Positions 1 to 10,899 of a stretch of DNA of 32,000 nt are shown piece after piece (within the stretch, counting starts at the first letter, position 1; every line of letters begins with the position of its first letter). The translations under genes and the position numbers were made by a program. The stretch covers positions 20,650,822 through 20,682,821 of the forward strand of contig CM022671.1 of the NCBI GenBank assembly GCA_012295275.1, in the 5' to 3' direction. The notes under the pieces are model-generated. The model saw only the letters and a program-made list of their open reading frames with translations, was not told the DNA's origin and did not search any database. Source of the DNA: Chrysomallon squamiferum. Taxonomy: Eukaryota > Mollusca > Gastropoda > Neomphalida > Peltospiridae.

Positions 1-170
1 ATGTGAGGTTTCCAAGATGCAAGGGACTGTCCGACCGTCTAAACATTTGGGAGGGTCATCCGGAGTCTCCTTATTTCGTCGTGTACAAAAACAACAGAAC
101 CGTCTATCAAAGAGTGTGTAAACGAAACAACAATGAACAAAAGTTAATATTTTATAGGGCCGAAATCTAA
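1..170 (+). pseudogene. W: truncated copy of the third (C-terminal) module exon
   Basis: Reading from base 3, this matches exon 3 of genes A and B (FPRCKGL, LNIWEG, SPYFVV, KNNRTVYQ are recognisable). The conserved Cys after the SPYFVV block is Tyr here. After the codons for CKRNN the sequence jumps directly to a stretch matching the 3' UTR of gene A (gaacaaaagtta), so the last module segment with YDDNLKTC and its Cys is deleted. The frame then runs through former UTR to a TAA at 168-170. The 3' flank resembles A more than B: both lack the AATAAA that B has at this point. The start of the gene is outside the window, so upstream exons cannot be judged. It is most likely a dead copy made by a deletion of roughly 120 bp. 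Confidence 0.75.
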
Positions 171-222
171 AAGAACTTGCGATATGTTCATTTATAGTAT
201 TATGTGTATTATACACGAACAC

Positions 223-247
223 GTACACACACAGACACACACAGTCA

Positions 248-332
<85 letters not shown>
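223..332. repeat. (AC)n microsatellite
   Basis: Nearly pure AC dinucleotide tract with a few interruptions at its left end. It separates pseudogene W from the outer end of the left arm of the large inverted duplication. Confidence 0.95.
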
Positions 333-340
<8 letters not shown>

Positions 341-599
341 GTAGTCCATGAAGAATGTTATAAAGATTTATAATATGTGTATTTATTATGTATTATTTTT
401 TGGTCATTTGCATAATGTTAATGTAATTTTAATACCGCCCATTTCAAAGGTTTGTTATTAATACCCAGCGTTTGAATAAGTGAAATAAATTAAAAAAAAA
501 AAAAAAAAATTATACTGATACGGTTCGCTAGTTTTGTGAACCACTTTTTATTTTACTTCATAATTTCACATCAGATTGTCAGCTGATTAATTACACATG

Positions 600-661
600 T
601 ATGTGTGTATATGTGCGTGTGTGTGTGTGTGTAGTTGTGTGTATGTGTGTGTGTGTGTGTG
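600..661. repeat. Interrupted (GT)n microsatellite
   Basis: TG/GT-rich tract broken by TA and AG steps. A second short GT run lies at about 805-820. The reading frames through it are repeat artefacts. Confidence 0.85.
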
Positions 662-1985
662 AATGTATTTTGGTGTACCTATGTCTGAATGTGTCTCAAT
701 TTACGCGTGTTGTACAAATATCTTGTTTCGATTGTTATGTGTTAGTTAATTTTTCCTTAACCATTTTGCCAAACTGAAGTGATATGAGTGCCCGTGTGTT
801 TTTGTGTGTGTGTGTGTGTTTGTGCCTTGCGTGTAAATCGCCACACACCTCCATATAATAATAAAAAAAGCATTTTGACTTATTTTTTTTATAGCCTTTT
901 TTTTATCTTCTCTGTATTTTTATTATTATTATTGTTTCACTAAGAACGTATGTTCTTTCCGGTTTAATCAGGACAAACTTTCAGTGAAGTTTTGATACAT
1001 TAGTTTTGAATCAAGACTAAACACAGAAAACAGACTAAACTTGGATAATAATAAAATCGTAATTGAAAATAAACGCTATCATACGACAAACAAGATATCT
1101 GGATCCAGAGTCTGTCAGCAAAGTTAGATAACTTTCGGTATAAATCGAGGTGGATTTTATCGCCCCTAGTCTGATCCTCTGGCACTCGACTTTTGCGTCA
1201 AGAAACACTGTGTGTGAATATTTACAAGCGTTTATATTTAAAAATAGTGAATCAAGTAAATCAATCTGAATAATTTTATTTATCTAAATAACAGAAACAA
1301 GTAACACCTTTTATTATATTTTATTTTTTTATCGAGGTGTAGTAACTGTACATTTTACAGAGTATAATTCACTGAATATAGCAATAAAAGAACGTAATAC
1401 ACAGAAGGATACCATGGATACAAAGTATGTACTAATTAAACCACTGTAGGCAATTCAGTTAAGGGAATTCCCTTTCTGGAACATAATCCTTTCTCGGTGC
1501 GTACACTTTCATGATAAATGAACAGTCAAACTAATTTTAATTAATTAATTAATTTTATTATTTAATTTTATCTATATCCTAACTAACCACTACTTTGAAA
1601 ATGATGATATCTCTGAATAAATACGATGTTTATCTGAATATATACGGAATGATATGTTACACAGATCTCAGAACATACAAAATAAATAAGTAAATTTAAA
1701 ACTGAGATAGATAATTTAATAGAATGAAGAAACATTTAATACTTTTTAGTTCATAACTAATGAAAAATTTTAAAAAATATATTGTATAAAAAGAGTAATT
1801 TTGCTTAATATTGTATAATGTAAGGAAGAATAATTATATGTAGAAATAATACTAAAAATTAAGATATCACAAGTTCTTTTAGAAATCGGTTCCACAAAAT
1901 TTTAACTTTTGTTCATAACCTGAACTGAAATGATTATAAATAAAATTAATGAAATTATTAATACAGTGTTAACGTAGAATTATAT
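662..1985. other. 3' flank of gene A, no gene seen
   Basis: AT-rich non-coding sequence, homologous in inverted orientation to the 3' flank of gene B (6807-8735) and directly to part of the pseudogene D flank (17340-18060; the block with aaggataccatggatacaaa is at about 1405 and 17810). No conserved reading frame was found. The minus strand just downstream of the gene A stop lacks the AATAAA that gene B has at the matching point. Confidence 0.6.
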
Positions 1986-3529
1986 TTAAGAACTCGGCTT
2001 GACGCAGGTTTTCAGGTTGTCGTCATACAAGTAGACACCATTGTTCTGTTTGCACATTCCTTCATAGACGGTTCTGTTGTTTTTGCACACGACGAAATAA
2101 GGAGAATTCTCGCGATTCTCCCAAATGTTGAGTCCGTCGGGCAGACCTTTACATCTTGGAAATCTCGCATAACACGGAATACAGTGAGAGAATAAACACT
2201 GATTAGCCAAATAGTCACCTGAAATATGAGAAAAAGTAAAAAATAAAGATTCCTGAAAGTGAATGTCTGTAATTTTTGTATTTATTTTTTAGTAATTGAT
2301 AGTTCGAAAGTAAAATAAAATGAACGAATATTGTAGAAATAATTATAGAGCGGGTGAAAAAGGCACAAAAGCATGAGTAGAAGAAACAAAAACGCGACAG
2401 ATAGAAGGAAACTGGCTTATTTGTCAACTCTCTCAGCACATTTATAACTATGTGGCTATGGAGATGTAGTTACAATTCAGATGACGTGAGAGGAAACCCG
2501 CTGCCATCACTTTATGGGCGACTCAGTTTGAAGGAAGGAATTTTTTATACGCACAATTTCACAGATAGAAAATATTAATCACGACCTGCTTTACAAAAGT
2601 TGTAAGCAGTGGCTGGAACGAGTGAAAACTCAGTGGAATCTCTCGCCTGACTTTTCTACAACTAAATTAAAAACTTGGTACTTACAAGGAGAAATAGGTT
2701 CTTCTCGATCTCCACAGTCCACCATGCTGTAATGTTCACATCTTTTAGTCTTGGTGTTGTACAGCTGCTCGGTTGGACATTCCTTGAGGTACTTTGGCCA
2801 TCTGGGCGGCGTATTGTTGTCGCCGCAGTCGTAGTACTGGGCACATTTAGTCGGGTGAGGGATGATCTCTTTGGATCCTGGAGTACATGTGTTATCTGAA
2901 CCCGATTTTACTTTGTTGGTGCCTGAAATACGATACGTACATTACTAAGTGTATCAGTCGTTTGGTTCCTTTATTTATTCAGTTTTATTATTTATTTATT
3001 TATTATTTTTCGGTTTGTTTGTTGTTGTCTTTTGTTTGCTTGTTTGTTTTATCTCTTTTTAAATATAAAAGTTTTTTGTGCGAAAAATCATTTCATTATA
3101 TAATTAATTAATTTTGACTTCTTTCATATTCTGAAAAATCTACAAATATTTAAAAGCTGATAACATGAAGTAAAGGTAAGTATTTTTCTAACAGTTACAC
3201 CAAAGACAATTTTATTTTCGTTTTGTCATTAATATATATATATATATATTCTTGTATGAAATATTTGGATTATGTGAACTAAAGTGAAAAATGTACTACT
3301 CACACGTATCATAGACAGATCCCTTTCGAACGCAAACCTTGATGGTCGGATTAAAAACACCGCTGGGACAATTAAAACGAGTCAGCTTTCCATGATCACA
3401 GACGTAGAAAACGGAGCAGTCGTTTGGATCGGGTCGTAAATCAGCTGCTCCTTTAGACACGCACTCGTCTTCTGCAACGACAACCACTGCTGCGATAGCA
3501 AGGCAGAGAAAGACGACTTTGCAATTCAT
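1986..3529 (-). CDS. A: secreted protein with three chitin-binding-like Cys modules (231 aa, 3 exons)
   Basis: Coding exons on the minus strand: 3529-3304, 2922-2686 and 2218-1986 (226 + 237 + 233 nt). Donors are GTGAGT and GTAAGT, both acceptors are CAG, and both introns are phase 1 and fall in a Cys codon at a module edge. The start is the ATG of a clear signal peptide (hydrophobic residues 5-18, likely cleavage after VVVVA at 19). Module 1 (residues 23-76) has six Cys at CBM14 spacing, C-x14-C-x5-C-x9-C-x11-C-x9-C. Module 2 (88-145) is C-x13-C-x5-C-x15-C-x12-C-x7-C. Module 3 (155-226) has eight Cys plus an NRT glycosylation sequon after the YFVVCKN block. CBM14 modules bind chitin in insect peritrophins and mollusc matrix proteins; a secreted structural or lining protein is inferred. 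It differs from B at 17 of 212 mature residues but 6 of 19 signal residues. Exon 3 also carries a spurious overlapping frame, which is ignored. Confidence 0.86.
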
Positions 3530-3600
3530 GCTGTTGGATGATGGTGTTTTCCGAGTGTGGTTAAAAGATATAAAACTATATAGATATTTCTGATTGTTAT
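3530..3600 (-). promoter_or_regulatory. Possible core promoter and short leader of gene A
   Basis: Upstream of the gene A ATG the minus strand carries an AT-rich stretch with TATATAG and TTTTATATC at about 3565-3585, then a leader (cggaaaacaccatcatccaac) nearly identical to that of gene B. In B the matching stretch reads catagttttgtatctg, so the TATA-like string is not shared. A transcription start within 30-50 bp of the ATG is plausible but unproven. Confidence 0.3.
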
Positions 3601-3790
3601 TGTTGTAACACTTACTTCAGTTTAATTAACTTTAGTTAAGATTTCAGTCGAAGTTTAATTTATATGGTGAGATATCGTGATAATCATTGCTGAATAGATT
3701 ACTGCGTCATTGTTGTGTTGGCAACAAGCCCAAGTTTTGGTATTTTTTGTATTATACTTATTCAACCAAGCCATACTACCTGGTTAGCAC

Positions 3791-5065
3791 GCACGCACAG
3801 ATATATTCAGAGATTGTGTTTAAATTGCAGGAGTGTCTCTGTATGTTTCTTTATTCTTCTTTATCACTGTATAGGATACGTGCAAACTGCTTTATTTTTA
3901 TTTTATTTATCAAGAGAATGCAGAGTTCACCGTAAGATATATAGAATTTTCATTTCATCATTTCATATTCATTGCTGGTTTATCAGTTTTCATTACATTC
4001 ATACACCCCCATACACATATTCAGTTTAGTACTTCCTTTTTGACTATGTCATATCTTTCCTTTTCGCTGCACACCATAGTTAAGATTAACTATAAGCATA
4101 ACAGATGTATTGTTGGTATATGATGAAGTCATTAAGCTTTGGTTCGTATTACTGAATATAACAAGGAAGAACATTATGCACTCCGGGACACCCTGGGTTT
4201 GTATTGAATATAACAAGGAAGAAAATTCTATATCCCGGGTGATCCTCCTCTGTTGGGAGTCGGATATTCTGTAGTTCTGGTTCTGAGGTTGTATCAGGAA
4301 GAGTTACACTTGGACTGCTTTTTTATTTTTTTTTTTTTTACGGTGACTGGCAGTGAGTCACATTTTTGCATATTATATGGCTTTAAAATAAATCTCATAT
4401 ATGCTCGACATGTTGGTTTGAATATATATGTGCATGTTTATGTGTATATGTTTATATATTTATGTGTGAATTGTCCATCATTACATGAAAACAAAAGACA
4501 ATCAGAAAGATAAATACATTTTTTTGTTGTTGTTTTTGTTTGGACGAAATTAGGAATTTTATTCATTGCATTTCTTTTGTTCTCGTTTTAATGGTCTTGT
4601 AGATTTGTTTCGTGAAATATTGGCTTAAAGTCGTTTTCTTATCAAGATTTATATGGGTAACAGTCACACAACTAATGATAAAGAAGAGTCACTATATTAA
4701 GAGATAAACTTTATTTTCATTTGCTACAAGAGGGAGTTTATATGCACCTTCTGATAGATAAGAATATAGGAGAGTCTTCTCGATAAACCAGTCATGGCTG
4801 GATTAGGATATAACCTAACGTGAGCACCAAGATGATCACCGAGCACATTTAAGAACAGCGCTTTAACCGCTGAACTTAATCCGTAATGTTAAAACTGACG
4901 TAATGTTAATCGCTAAGGCCGACTACACAACAATAAACTACCGGATAAACAAGTATTTTTTTTCCCTCTTCATTTTTCATAGTATTTTGTATAAGTTTTA
5001 TTTTTAGAATGAAGCGCTATTTTCGGCTACGTAACGACTTAAGAAGCCTCGAAAGGTGTGTTTTG
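3791..5065. other. Unpaired spacer between the inverted arms; no gene seen
   Basis: About 1.3 kb lies between the two arms and has no inverted partner. Together with the arm ends it forms the 1.8-kb divergent intergenic region between the start codons of A and B, so it could hold shared regulatory sequence. It contains an imperfect tandem duplication (4143-4252) and AT-rich sequence. The open frames in it are short, hydrophobic and unlike any known family. Confidence 0.6.
4143..4252. repeat. Imperfect 55-57 bp tandem duplication
   Basis: Two adjacent copies, about 4143-4198 and 4199-4252, share gaatataacaaggaagaa and a following tcccgg/tccggg-containing segment, with small indels. It lies in the spacer between genes A and B. 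Confidence 0.7.
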
Positions 5066-5322
5066 CTAACCAGGTAGAATGGGTTTGTTGATTCAATATA
5101 ATAGAAAGAGCAATAAAAACACAACATTTACGTCAGAACGTGTTTTCTCATGTTAATTTTAATAATTTATTCAGCAATGACTGTCACCATATCTGACTAT
5201 ATAATTAGGGTTTCGACTGAAATCGAAATTAAACTAAAGTAAACGTTAGATAAGAATACTGAACAGAAACGCATAGTTTTGTATCTGTTAACCAGACTCG
5301 GAAAACATCATCATCCAGCAAC

Positions 5323-6806
5323 ATGAATTCCAACATCGTCTTTCTCTGCCTTGCTGTCGTAGCCGTTGTTGTCATTGCAGAAGACGAGTGCGTGTCTAAA
5401 GGAGCAGCTGATTTACGTCCCGATCCAAACGACTGCTCCGTTTTCTACATCTGTGATCATGGAAAGCTAACTCGATTTACTTGTCCCAGCGGTGTTTTTA
5501 ATCCGACCATGAAGGTTTGCGTTCGAAAGGGATCTGTCTATGATACGTGTGAGTAGTACATTTTTTACATAAGATATAAAACTGAATAAATAAAGGAACG
5601 AAACAACTGTTCACTCAAACGTTTTATTTATTTATTTATTAATTTATTTAACATTTAATTAACATGTATTTTCGGGTGCAGTGTTTAAAGTCACTAATCT
5701 GAGTGAATGCAATTATTTAGATTATTTTTAATATACATATATATACACACACACGCACGCACACAGAATTTCCGACTTACTATTTTCTTGAAAGTTATTC
5801 ATTAAAGTGAAGTATCACCAGTGAGATGCTGGAAATGCCTTTGGTTTAATTATAAAAACTATTACCGTAAAATTACTGGCTAGTTGCACTGATATACTTA
5901 ATAATGTACGTATCTTATTTCAGGCACCAACAAAGTAAAGTCGGGTTCAGATACAACATGTACTCCAGGATCCAAAGAGATCATCCCTCATCCGACTAAA
6001 TGTGCCCAGTACTACGACTGCGGAGACAACAATACGCCGTTCAGATGGCCAAAGTACCTCAAGGAATGTCCAACCGAGCAGCTGTACAACACCAAGACTA
6101 AACGATGTGAACATTACAGCATGGTGGACTGTGGAAATCGAGAAGAACCTATTTCTCCTTGTAAGTACCAAGTTTTCAGTTTAGTAAAACTTTCACTCGT
6201 TCCAGCCACTGCTTACAACTTGTGTAAAGCAGGTCGTGTTTAATATTTTCTATCTGTGAAATTGTGCGTATAAAAAATTCCTTCCTTCAAGCTGAGTAGC
6301 CCATAAAGTGATGGCAGCGGGTTTCCTCTCACGTTATCTGAATTGTAACTACATCTCCAAAGCAGTTTCCTTCTCTCTCTAGCTGTTCTTTTTTTCCCCC
6401 AAATTTTCTTTCTACTCATGCTTTTGTGCCTTTTTCACTGCCCTACAATTATTTGTACAATACTCGTCCATTTTTATTTTACTTTCATATTATCTGTTAC
6501 TAAACAATAAATACAAAAATTACAGACATTCACTTTCAGGAATCTTTATTTTTTACTTTTTCTCATATTTCAGGTGACTATTTGGCTAATCAGTGTTTAT
6601 CTGCTCACTGTATTCCGTGTTATGTAAGATTTCCAAGATGTAAAGGTTTGCCCGACGGACTCAACATTTGGGAGGGTCGTGAGAATTCTCCTTTTTACGT
6701 CGTGTGCAAAAACAACAGAACCGTCTATCAAGGAATGTGTAAAAAGAACAATGGTGTCTACTTGTATGACGACAACTTGAAAACCTGCATCAAGCCGAAT
6801 TATTAA
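5323..6806 (+). CDS. B: secreted protein with three chitin-binding-like Cys modules (231 aa, 3 exons)
   Basis: Coding exons 5323-5548, 5924-6160 and 6574-6806 join in frame to 231 codons plus TAA. Donors GTGAGT and GTAAGT, acceptors CAG, both introns phase 1. Signal peptide 1-19 (hydrophobic 5-18, VVVIA then EDEC). Module 1: Cys 23, 38, 44, 54, 66, 76, a standard CBM14/peritrophin-A pattern. Module 2: Cys 88, 102, 108, 124, 137, 145. Module 3: Cys 155, 162, 167, 170, 177, 199, 210, 226, with extra Cys in front of a CBM14-like core and a YDDNLKTC ending. NRT sequon at 202 and a possible NNT sequon at 111. It is the head-to-head inverted twin of gene A. Likely a small extracellular chitin-binding protein; whether it serves a gut lining, beak, radula or cuticle is unknown. 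The family call is firm; expression and exact 5' end are inferred. Confidence 0.88.
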
Positions 6807-6885
6807 ATATAATTCTACGTTAACACCGTATTAATAATTTCAATAATTTTATTTATAATCATTTCAGTTCAGGTTATGAAACAAT

Positions 6886-6891
6886 AATAAA
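6886..6891 (+). terminator. Candidate polyadenylation signal of gene B (AATAAA)
   Basis: Canonical AATAAA 80 bases after the TAA of gene B, inside a short segment (aacaataat) that is missing from the otherwise matching 3' UTR of gene A and from pseudogene W. Confidence 0.5.
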
Positions 6892-7225
6892 CAAAAGTTA
6901 AAAGTTTGTGGAACCGATTTCTAAAACAATCTTGTGATATCTTAATTTTTAGTATTATTTCTACATATAATTATTCTTTCTTACAGTGTACAGTATTAAG
7001 AAAAATTGCTATCTTTTTATACAATATATATTTTTATAAATTTCATTAGTTATGAATTGCAAAGTATTAAATGTTTAATCATTCTCTTAAATTATATATC
7101 TAAATTTTAAATTTATTTATTTTGTATGTTCTGAGATCTCTGTAACATATCATTCCATATTATTATTGAGATAAACATCATATTTAGTTCAGAGATATTG
7201 TCGTTTTCACAGTAAAATAATAAAA

Positions 7226-7256
<31 letters not shown>

Positions 7257-8185
7257 AACAAAAAAGAAAATTGGTAATAATTTGTAGTCTTTGAATGCTT
7301 AGTATAGTTTGATTTTTAATTTAACTCGAAAATGAGAAAGGATATTATTTCAGAAAGGGGAGCCCCATAATGGAAACTGTTTCAAAAGTGAGAAACTGAA
7401 ATGAAAGGGTTTTCTATTTCTTTTATACTCTGAATAGCTAATAACTGTTTAGTATAAACATGTTTTTTATAGGTAATAATTATGGCTAACAATGGTTTAA
7501 TTAGTACATACTTTATATACCTGCGATCCAAGTGTGCATTACGTTCTTTTATTGCCTGCTATATTCAGTAAATTATACTGTATAAATGGTAATATGATAA
7601 AAAAAAAAATAAAAAAATAAATAAAAATAAAAATAATAATAATTATAAAAAATAATAATAATAAAAATTATTACTTGTTTCTTTTATTTAGATAAATAAA
7701 ATTATTCAGATTGATTTAGTTGATTCACTATTTTTAAATATAAACGCTTGTAAATATTCACACACAGTGTTTCTTGACGCAAAAGTCGAGTGCCAGAGGA
7801 TCAGAACAGGGTCGATTTATACCGAAAGTTACCTAATTTTGTTGTCAGACTTTTCACCCTGTTTGTTTACAGCTACGATTCTAGTAACTTTTAAGTTTAG
7901 TATGTTTTCTGTATTTAGTCTTGATTCAAACACGTTCAGAATTTCATTAGAAGCTTGTGCTGTTTGAGCTGGAAAGTAGACAGTCTTAGTGAAATAATAC
8001 TAATAATAAAAAAATAAAAAAAGAATAAAAAATAAAAAGCTTTTTATTTTTTTTAATTAATTAATTTATTTTTTGATATGGGAGTGATATATGCAGGGCA
8101 TCACAAAAAAGTTACATATTTTCGGCTGAAAATTAGGGTAAGTTTATACACCAATTCAACCTAAATACCGAGATATACGGCATCG

Positions 8186-8190
<5 letters not shown>
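6892..8190. other. 3' flank of gene B, no gene seen
   Basis: AT-rich arm sequence mirroring the gene A flank. It contains (AAAT)n at 7213-7258 and A/T-rich simple sequence at 7600-7670 and 7995-8060. The best conserved part, about 7690-7960, includes an open frame of 66 codons, but the left arm has no matching open frame, so it is not called. Confidence 0.55.
7213..7258. repeat. (AAAT)n microsatellite
   Basis: Tetranucleotide run of aaat/ataa units in the gene B 3' flank. The matching place in the gene A arm (about 1540-1565) is a shorter ttaattaattaa tract. Confidence 0.9.

Positions 8191-8268
<78 letters not shown>
8191..8268. repeat. (CA)n microsatellite
   Basis: Pure CA dinucleotide tract near the outer end of the right inverted arm, followed by a less regular cacaca stretch to about 8280. 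Confidence 0.95.
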
Positions 8269-8278
<10 letters not shown>

Positions 8279-8735
8279 TATCACTTCAGATTGGCAAAAG
8301 GATTATGGAAAAATGTATTTACACAGCAATGGAAACAGTTATTGTTTTGAGTTAACTTATTTTTTACATACAACGGGCATATATTGAAAGACATGTAGAC
8401 ATGTATACATATTTACATGTGTAATTAATAAGTTCACTATCTGATGTGAATATCGGTGAATATCGTACGAAATAATAAAAAGTGGTTCACAAAACTAGCT
8501 AACCGAATAAGTGTAATCTTCTTTTTTTTCTATGTTCATTTTCACTTATTCAAACGCTGGGTATTAATAACAAGCCTTTGAAATGGGCGGTATTAAAATT
8601 ACATTAACATTATGGAAATAAGCAAAAAAAAAAACAACAAAAAAAAGCGATACATAAGAAATACACATATTGTAAACCTTTACAGGCATTATATAAAAGG
8701 TCAGACTAACATTCTTCACTGACTACATATTATAT

Positions 8736-9643
8736 ATATATGTATAATATTTCATTTTCGGGCACTGAAAAAAAATGAGGTGAGTTGAGAAATAAAAGAA
8801 TTAATTTCAGGTCGAAACGACATTCTAATAAAATAACAGATACATACAGTAATGCACCTACATATAATTAAAGATACACTGATAGAGATGCATGTACATA
8901 GATATACAGTAAATGATGTGTACACCTGGTTTTTTTAAAAACCTTTTATTATCATAAAAGAAAATTATCAACAAACGAATACACTGAGAACAGTAGATAG
9001 AGGAATATATGGATTAATGCATAAATGAACATTTTCAAAAACCCAACATAAGAAAAATAAAATAATGTCCGCGGGCGTGAACTCAATAACACACAAAAAT
9101 AATAACAGATACACTTTCCTACATACATATACCACATTTAGGGTTAGCCAAATGTAGGACGGAAAAGTTATTAAAAGTTTAAATGTAGTTTGAAGTTCAT
9201 TGTTGTTAGTAAAAAAATCATTGCTTTTATTATCGTCCATGTAGATGGGATTTTTTCTTCTTTTTTATATTTTTTGTTCATTATTTGTAAGGTGTGTTTC
9301 AAAACAACATCTTTCGGTAAAATGCAATTGCTTTTGGCATCTGACAGATTAAATAGACATTTTATCAGTTTATCTATATATCGCATTATTATAATGACAA
9401 AGGTTTCCGGGCCAGATTAAACTTTAAAAGAAGCTGGAATGTGATATTTAAAAGTGTGTATTTTATAATAACCAGTAAGTTCATTTTTTTTTTATCTGAT
9501 TATCAGTTTCTGGAGGGTATGGCGATAAACTGAATCATAAATGTTTTTCTGAGGATAGTAAGTGACTTTAACTTCTATTACAAATCATTGTTTATAACAC
9601 TTTTGATATGAGGACAGAAACCCAGCCACTTATTGTAAGTGTT

Positions 9644-9709
<66 letters not shown>

Positions 9710-9780
9710 AAGAACAGGAAATACCTTGAAATAACTTGAACATTTTCGGAGATAAACTGCTAAACGTTTATTAAATCATT
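8736..9780. other. Sequence unique within the window, no gene seen
   Basis: Between the outer end of the right arm and pseudogene X. I found no paralogue elsewhere in the window for most of it. The overlapping short reading frames on both strands (about 8952-9420) are hydrophobic or low-complexity and show no family signature. An (AC)n tract lies at 9648-9704, and an AATAAA on the minus strand (9767-9772) follows the X exon remnant. Confidence 0.5.
9648..9704. repeat. (AC)n microsatellite
   Basis: Pure AC dinucleotide tract just downstream (3') of the X exon remnant. Confidence 0.95.
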
Positions 9781-9996
9781 TTCACGCAAGATAATCATTA
9801 ACGTAGAAGCCATTGTGTTTTGTTTACACATTCCCATGAACCCCGTTCTGTTGTTTTCGCACACGACAAAAAAAAGGTGAGTTCTCGCGAGCTTCCCAGA
9901 TATTCAGTCCGTCGGGCAGACCCGTACATCTTGGGTTATAGAAAAACATGGGGTCACAGCGACCACCAAATAAACACTGATTAGCCAAGTAGTCAC
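9781..9996 (-). pseudogene. X: orphan module-3 exon with frameshift
   Basis: The minus strand starts with a CAG acceptor and GTGACTACTTGGCTAATCAG as in genes A and B, and gives DYLANQC, a Cys-rich patch, CTGLPDGLNIWE and ENSPFF. An 8-T run, one base longer than in-frame copies, then shifts the frame just before the conserved VVC motif and leads to a stop. The CxxC pair before the core is reduced to one Cys (CDPMF), and the final YDDNLKTC segment is eroded. No exon 2 is found upstream: intron-2-like sequence passes into a segment (10220-10290, tgtatgatatcgttgtcaataatggcg) that matches intron 1 of C and D, so exon 2 was deleted. No exon 1 was seen. Minus-strand AATAAA at 9767-9772. X is the positional counterpart of pseudogene D. 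Confidence 0.8.
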
Positions 9997-10297
9997 CTGA
10001 AAGACGAAAAGAAAGAGTAATAAACAAGTGAAATCTGAATAACTGAACTTTACACGTTCTCTCTGTTGTTTAATAATGATGAGTAGAGAAATTCTTAAAA
10101 CAACATTATTATCCAAAGTAAAGGACATATGTATGTAAATAGAATGTTAGATAAAGTGTCAGTTATAAAAAGAGATAGATAAAATGTCGAGTCAAACAGA
10201 GAGAAATACTGAGAGAAAGACAGACAAACTAACTGTGAAAGTTTACATTTTGTATGATATCGTTGTCAATAATGGCGAAAGAATTTATATTATGAAA

Positions 10298-10371
<74 letters not shown>

Positions 10372-10899
10372 TAAAATAAAACGAAGTATTAAAATGATAA
10401 TATTAATAAAAACAACAAGCAGAAATTGATGAACAAATTCTAAATGATTCACAGAAACGAAGCAAAATATTACCATCATATTTCATACAGCTCGGTAACT
10501 TTATTAACAGGAATTATAATTAAAAGTTAAAATATTATGAAAAAAGTTTTAAAAACCGAAACAAACACATCATTATCGACATATACAACAACAACATCAA
10601 TAACAAACAGAAAAAAAAAGAAGGAAGAACATAAAAGGATGGAAAGAGATACACGAATGAGTGACACTGTGAAAACTTTAGACAAGAGAAAATAAAGTTA
10701 TAATTAAACATAACAATGAAAAAAAGTTCTTACCATGTGATGCAGACACAGGCAGACAATGCAAGTGATGACAATTTTTAAACTTTTCCCATGCCTACGT
10801 CCTGCCATTTTGTATATAACTTGACTCATCTCAGGCTCTGTTGTTAGCAATAGAAATCCTCACATAACAGCTTTAACTCAGTCACGAAACTAACTACGA
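9997..10899. other. Intron remnants and 5' flank of pseudogene X
   Basis: It contains degraded intron sequence, an (AT)n tract (10300-10365), and from about 10590 a block shared with the D 5' flank (19740-20000; anchor gagtgacactgtgaaaac at about 10659 and 19795). A minus-strand splice-donor-like GTAAGA sits at about 10730, comparable to the donor of the 24-nt leader exon near C and E. No protein-coding sequence recognised. Confidence 0.55.
10300..10365. repeat. (AT)n microsatellite
   Basis: Pure AT dinucleotide run. Self-complementary, so it can form hairpins or cruciforms. The (Tyr-Ile)n reading frames through it are artefacts. Confidence 0.95.

Larger units (their letters stand above)
340..3790. 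repeat. Left arm of a large inverted duplication (contains gene A)
   Basis: Read on the minus strand, this region aligns along its length with 5066-8735 on the plus strand. Anchors seen by eye: the block around 411-470 (taccgcccatttcaaagg) pairs with 8570-8610; 540-560 (ttttgtgaaccactttt) with 8480-8500; 740-790 with 8281-8340; 1080-1260 with 7690-7860; gene A with gene B; and 3765-3787 (ccatactacctggttag) with 5068-5090. Exons are very similar, introns and flanks show many small indels, and microsatellites have diverged, so the duplication is not brand new. About 411-2900 also matches 17160-18810 (pseudogene D and its 3' flank) in direct orientation. Confidence 0.88.
5066..8735. repeat. Right arm of the large inverted duplication (contains gene B)
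   Basis: This is the reverse-complement partner of 340-3790 (anchors listed there). The outer end is recognisable at 8709-8730, where taacattcttca-ctgactac mirrors the block at about 343-360 next to the left (AC)n tract. The (CA)n tract at 8191-8268 falls where the left arm has its GT-rich tract. The arm carries gene B complete with promoter-proximal and 3' sequence. Confidence 0.88.

Noticed and set aside
2012-2218. Second minus-strand frame overlapping exon 3 of A (similar shifted frames in C and E)
   Set aside because: Out of frame with the CBM14-like reading, low in Cys, no start context; a shadow of exon 3.
2675-2899. Plus-strand open frame across exon 2 of gene A, also seen antisense to exon 2 of B and E
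   Set aside because: It is the complement of a conserved coding exon; its conservation is explained by the real gene on the other strand.
4800-4930. Possible tRNA-derived SINE (gcgctttaaccgctga motif)
   Set aside because: Only a short motif resembles a tRNA-like head; no A and B box pair, tail, target duplications or second copy was seen.
8952-9420. Overlapping frames of 61-90 codons on both strands
   Set aside because: Hydrophobic or low-complexity, no Cys pattern, signal peptide plus module, or paralogue in the window.
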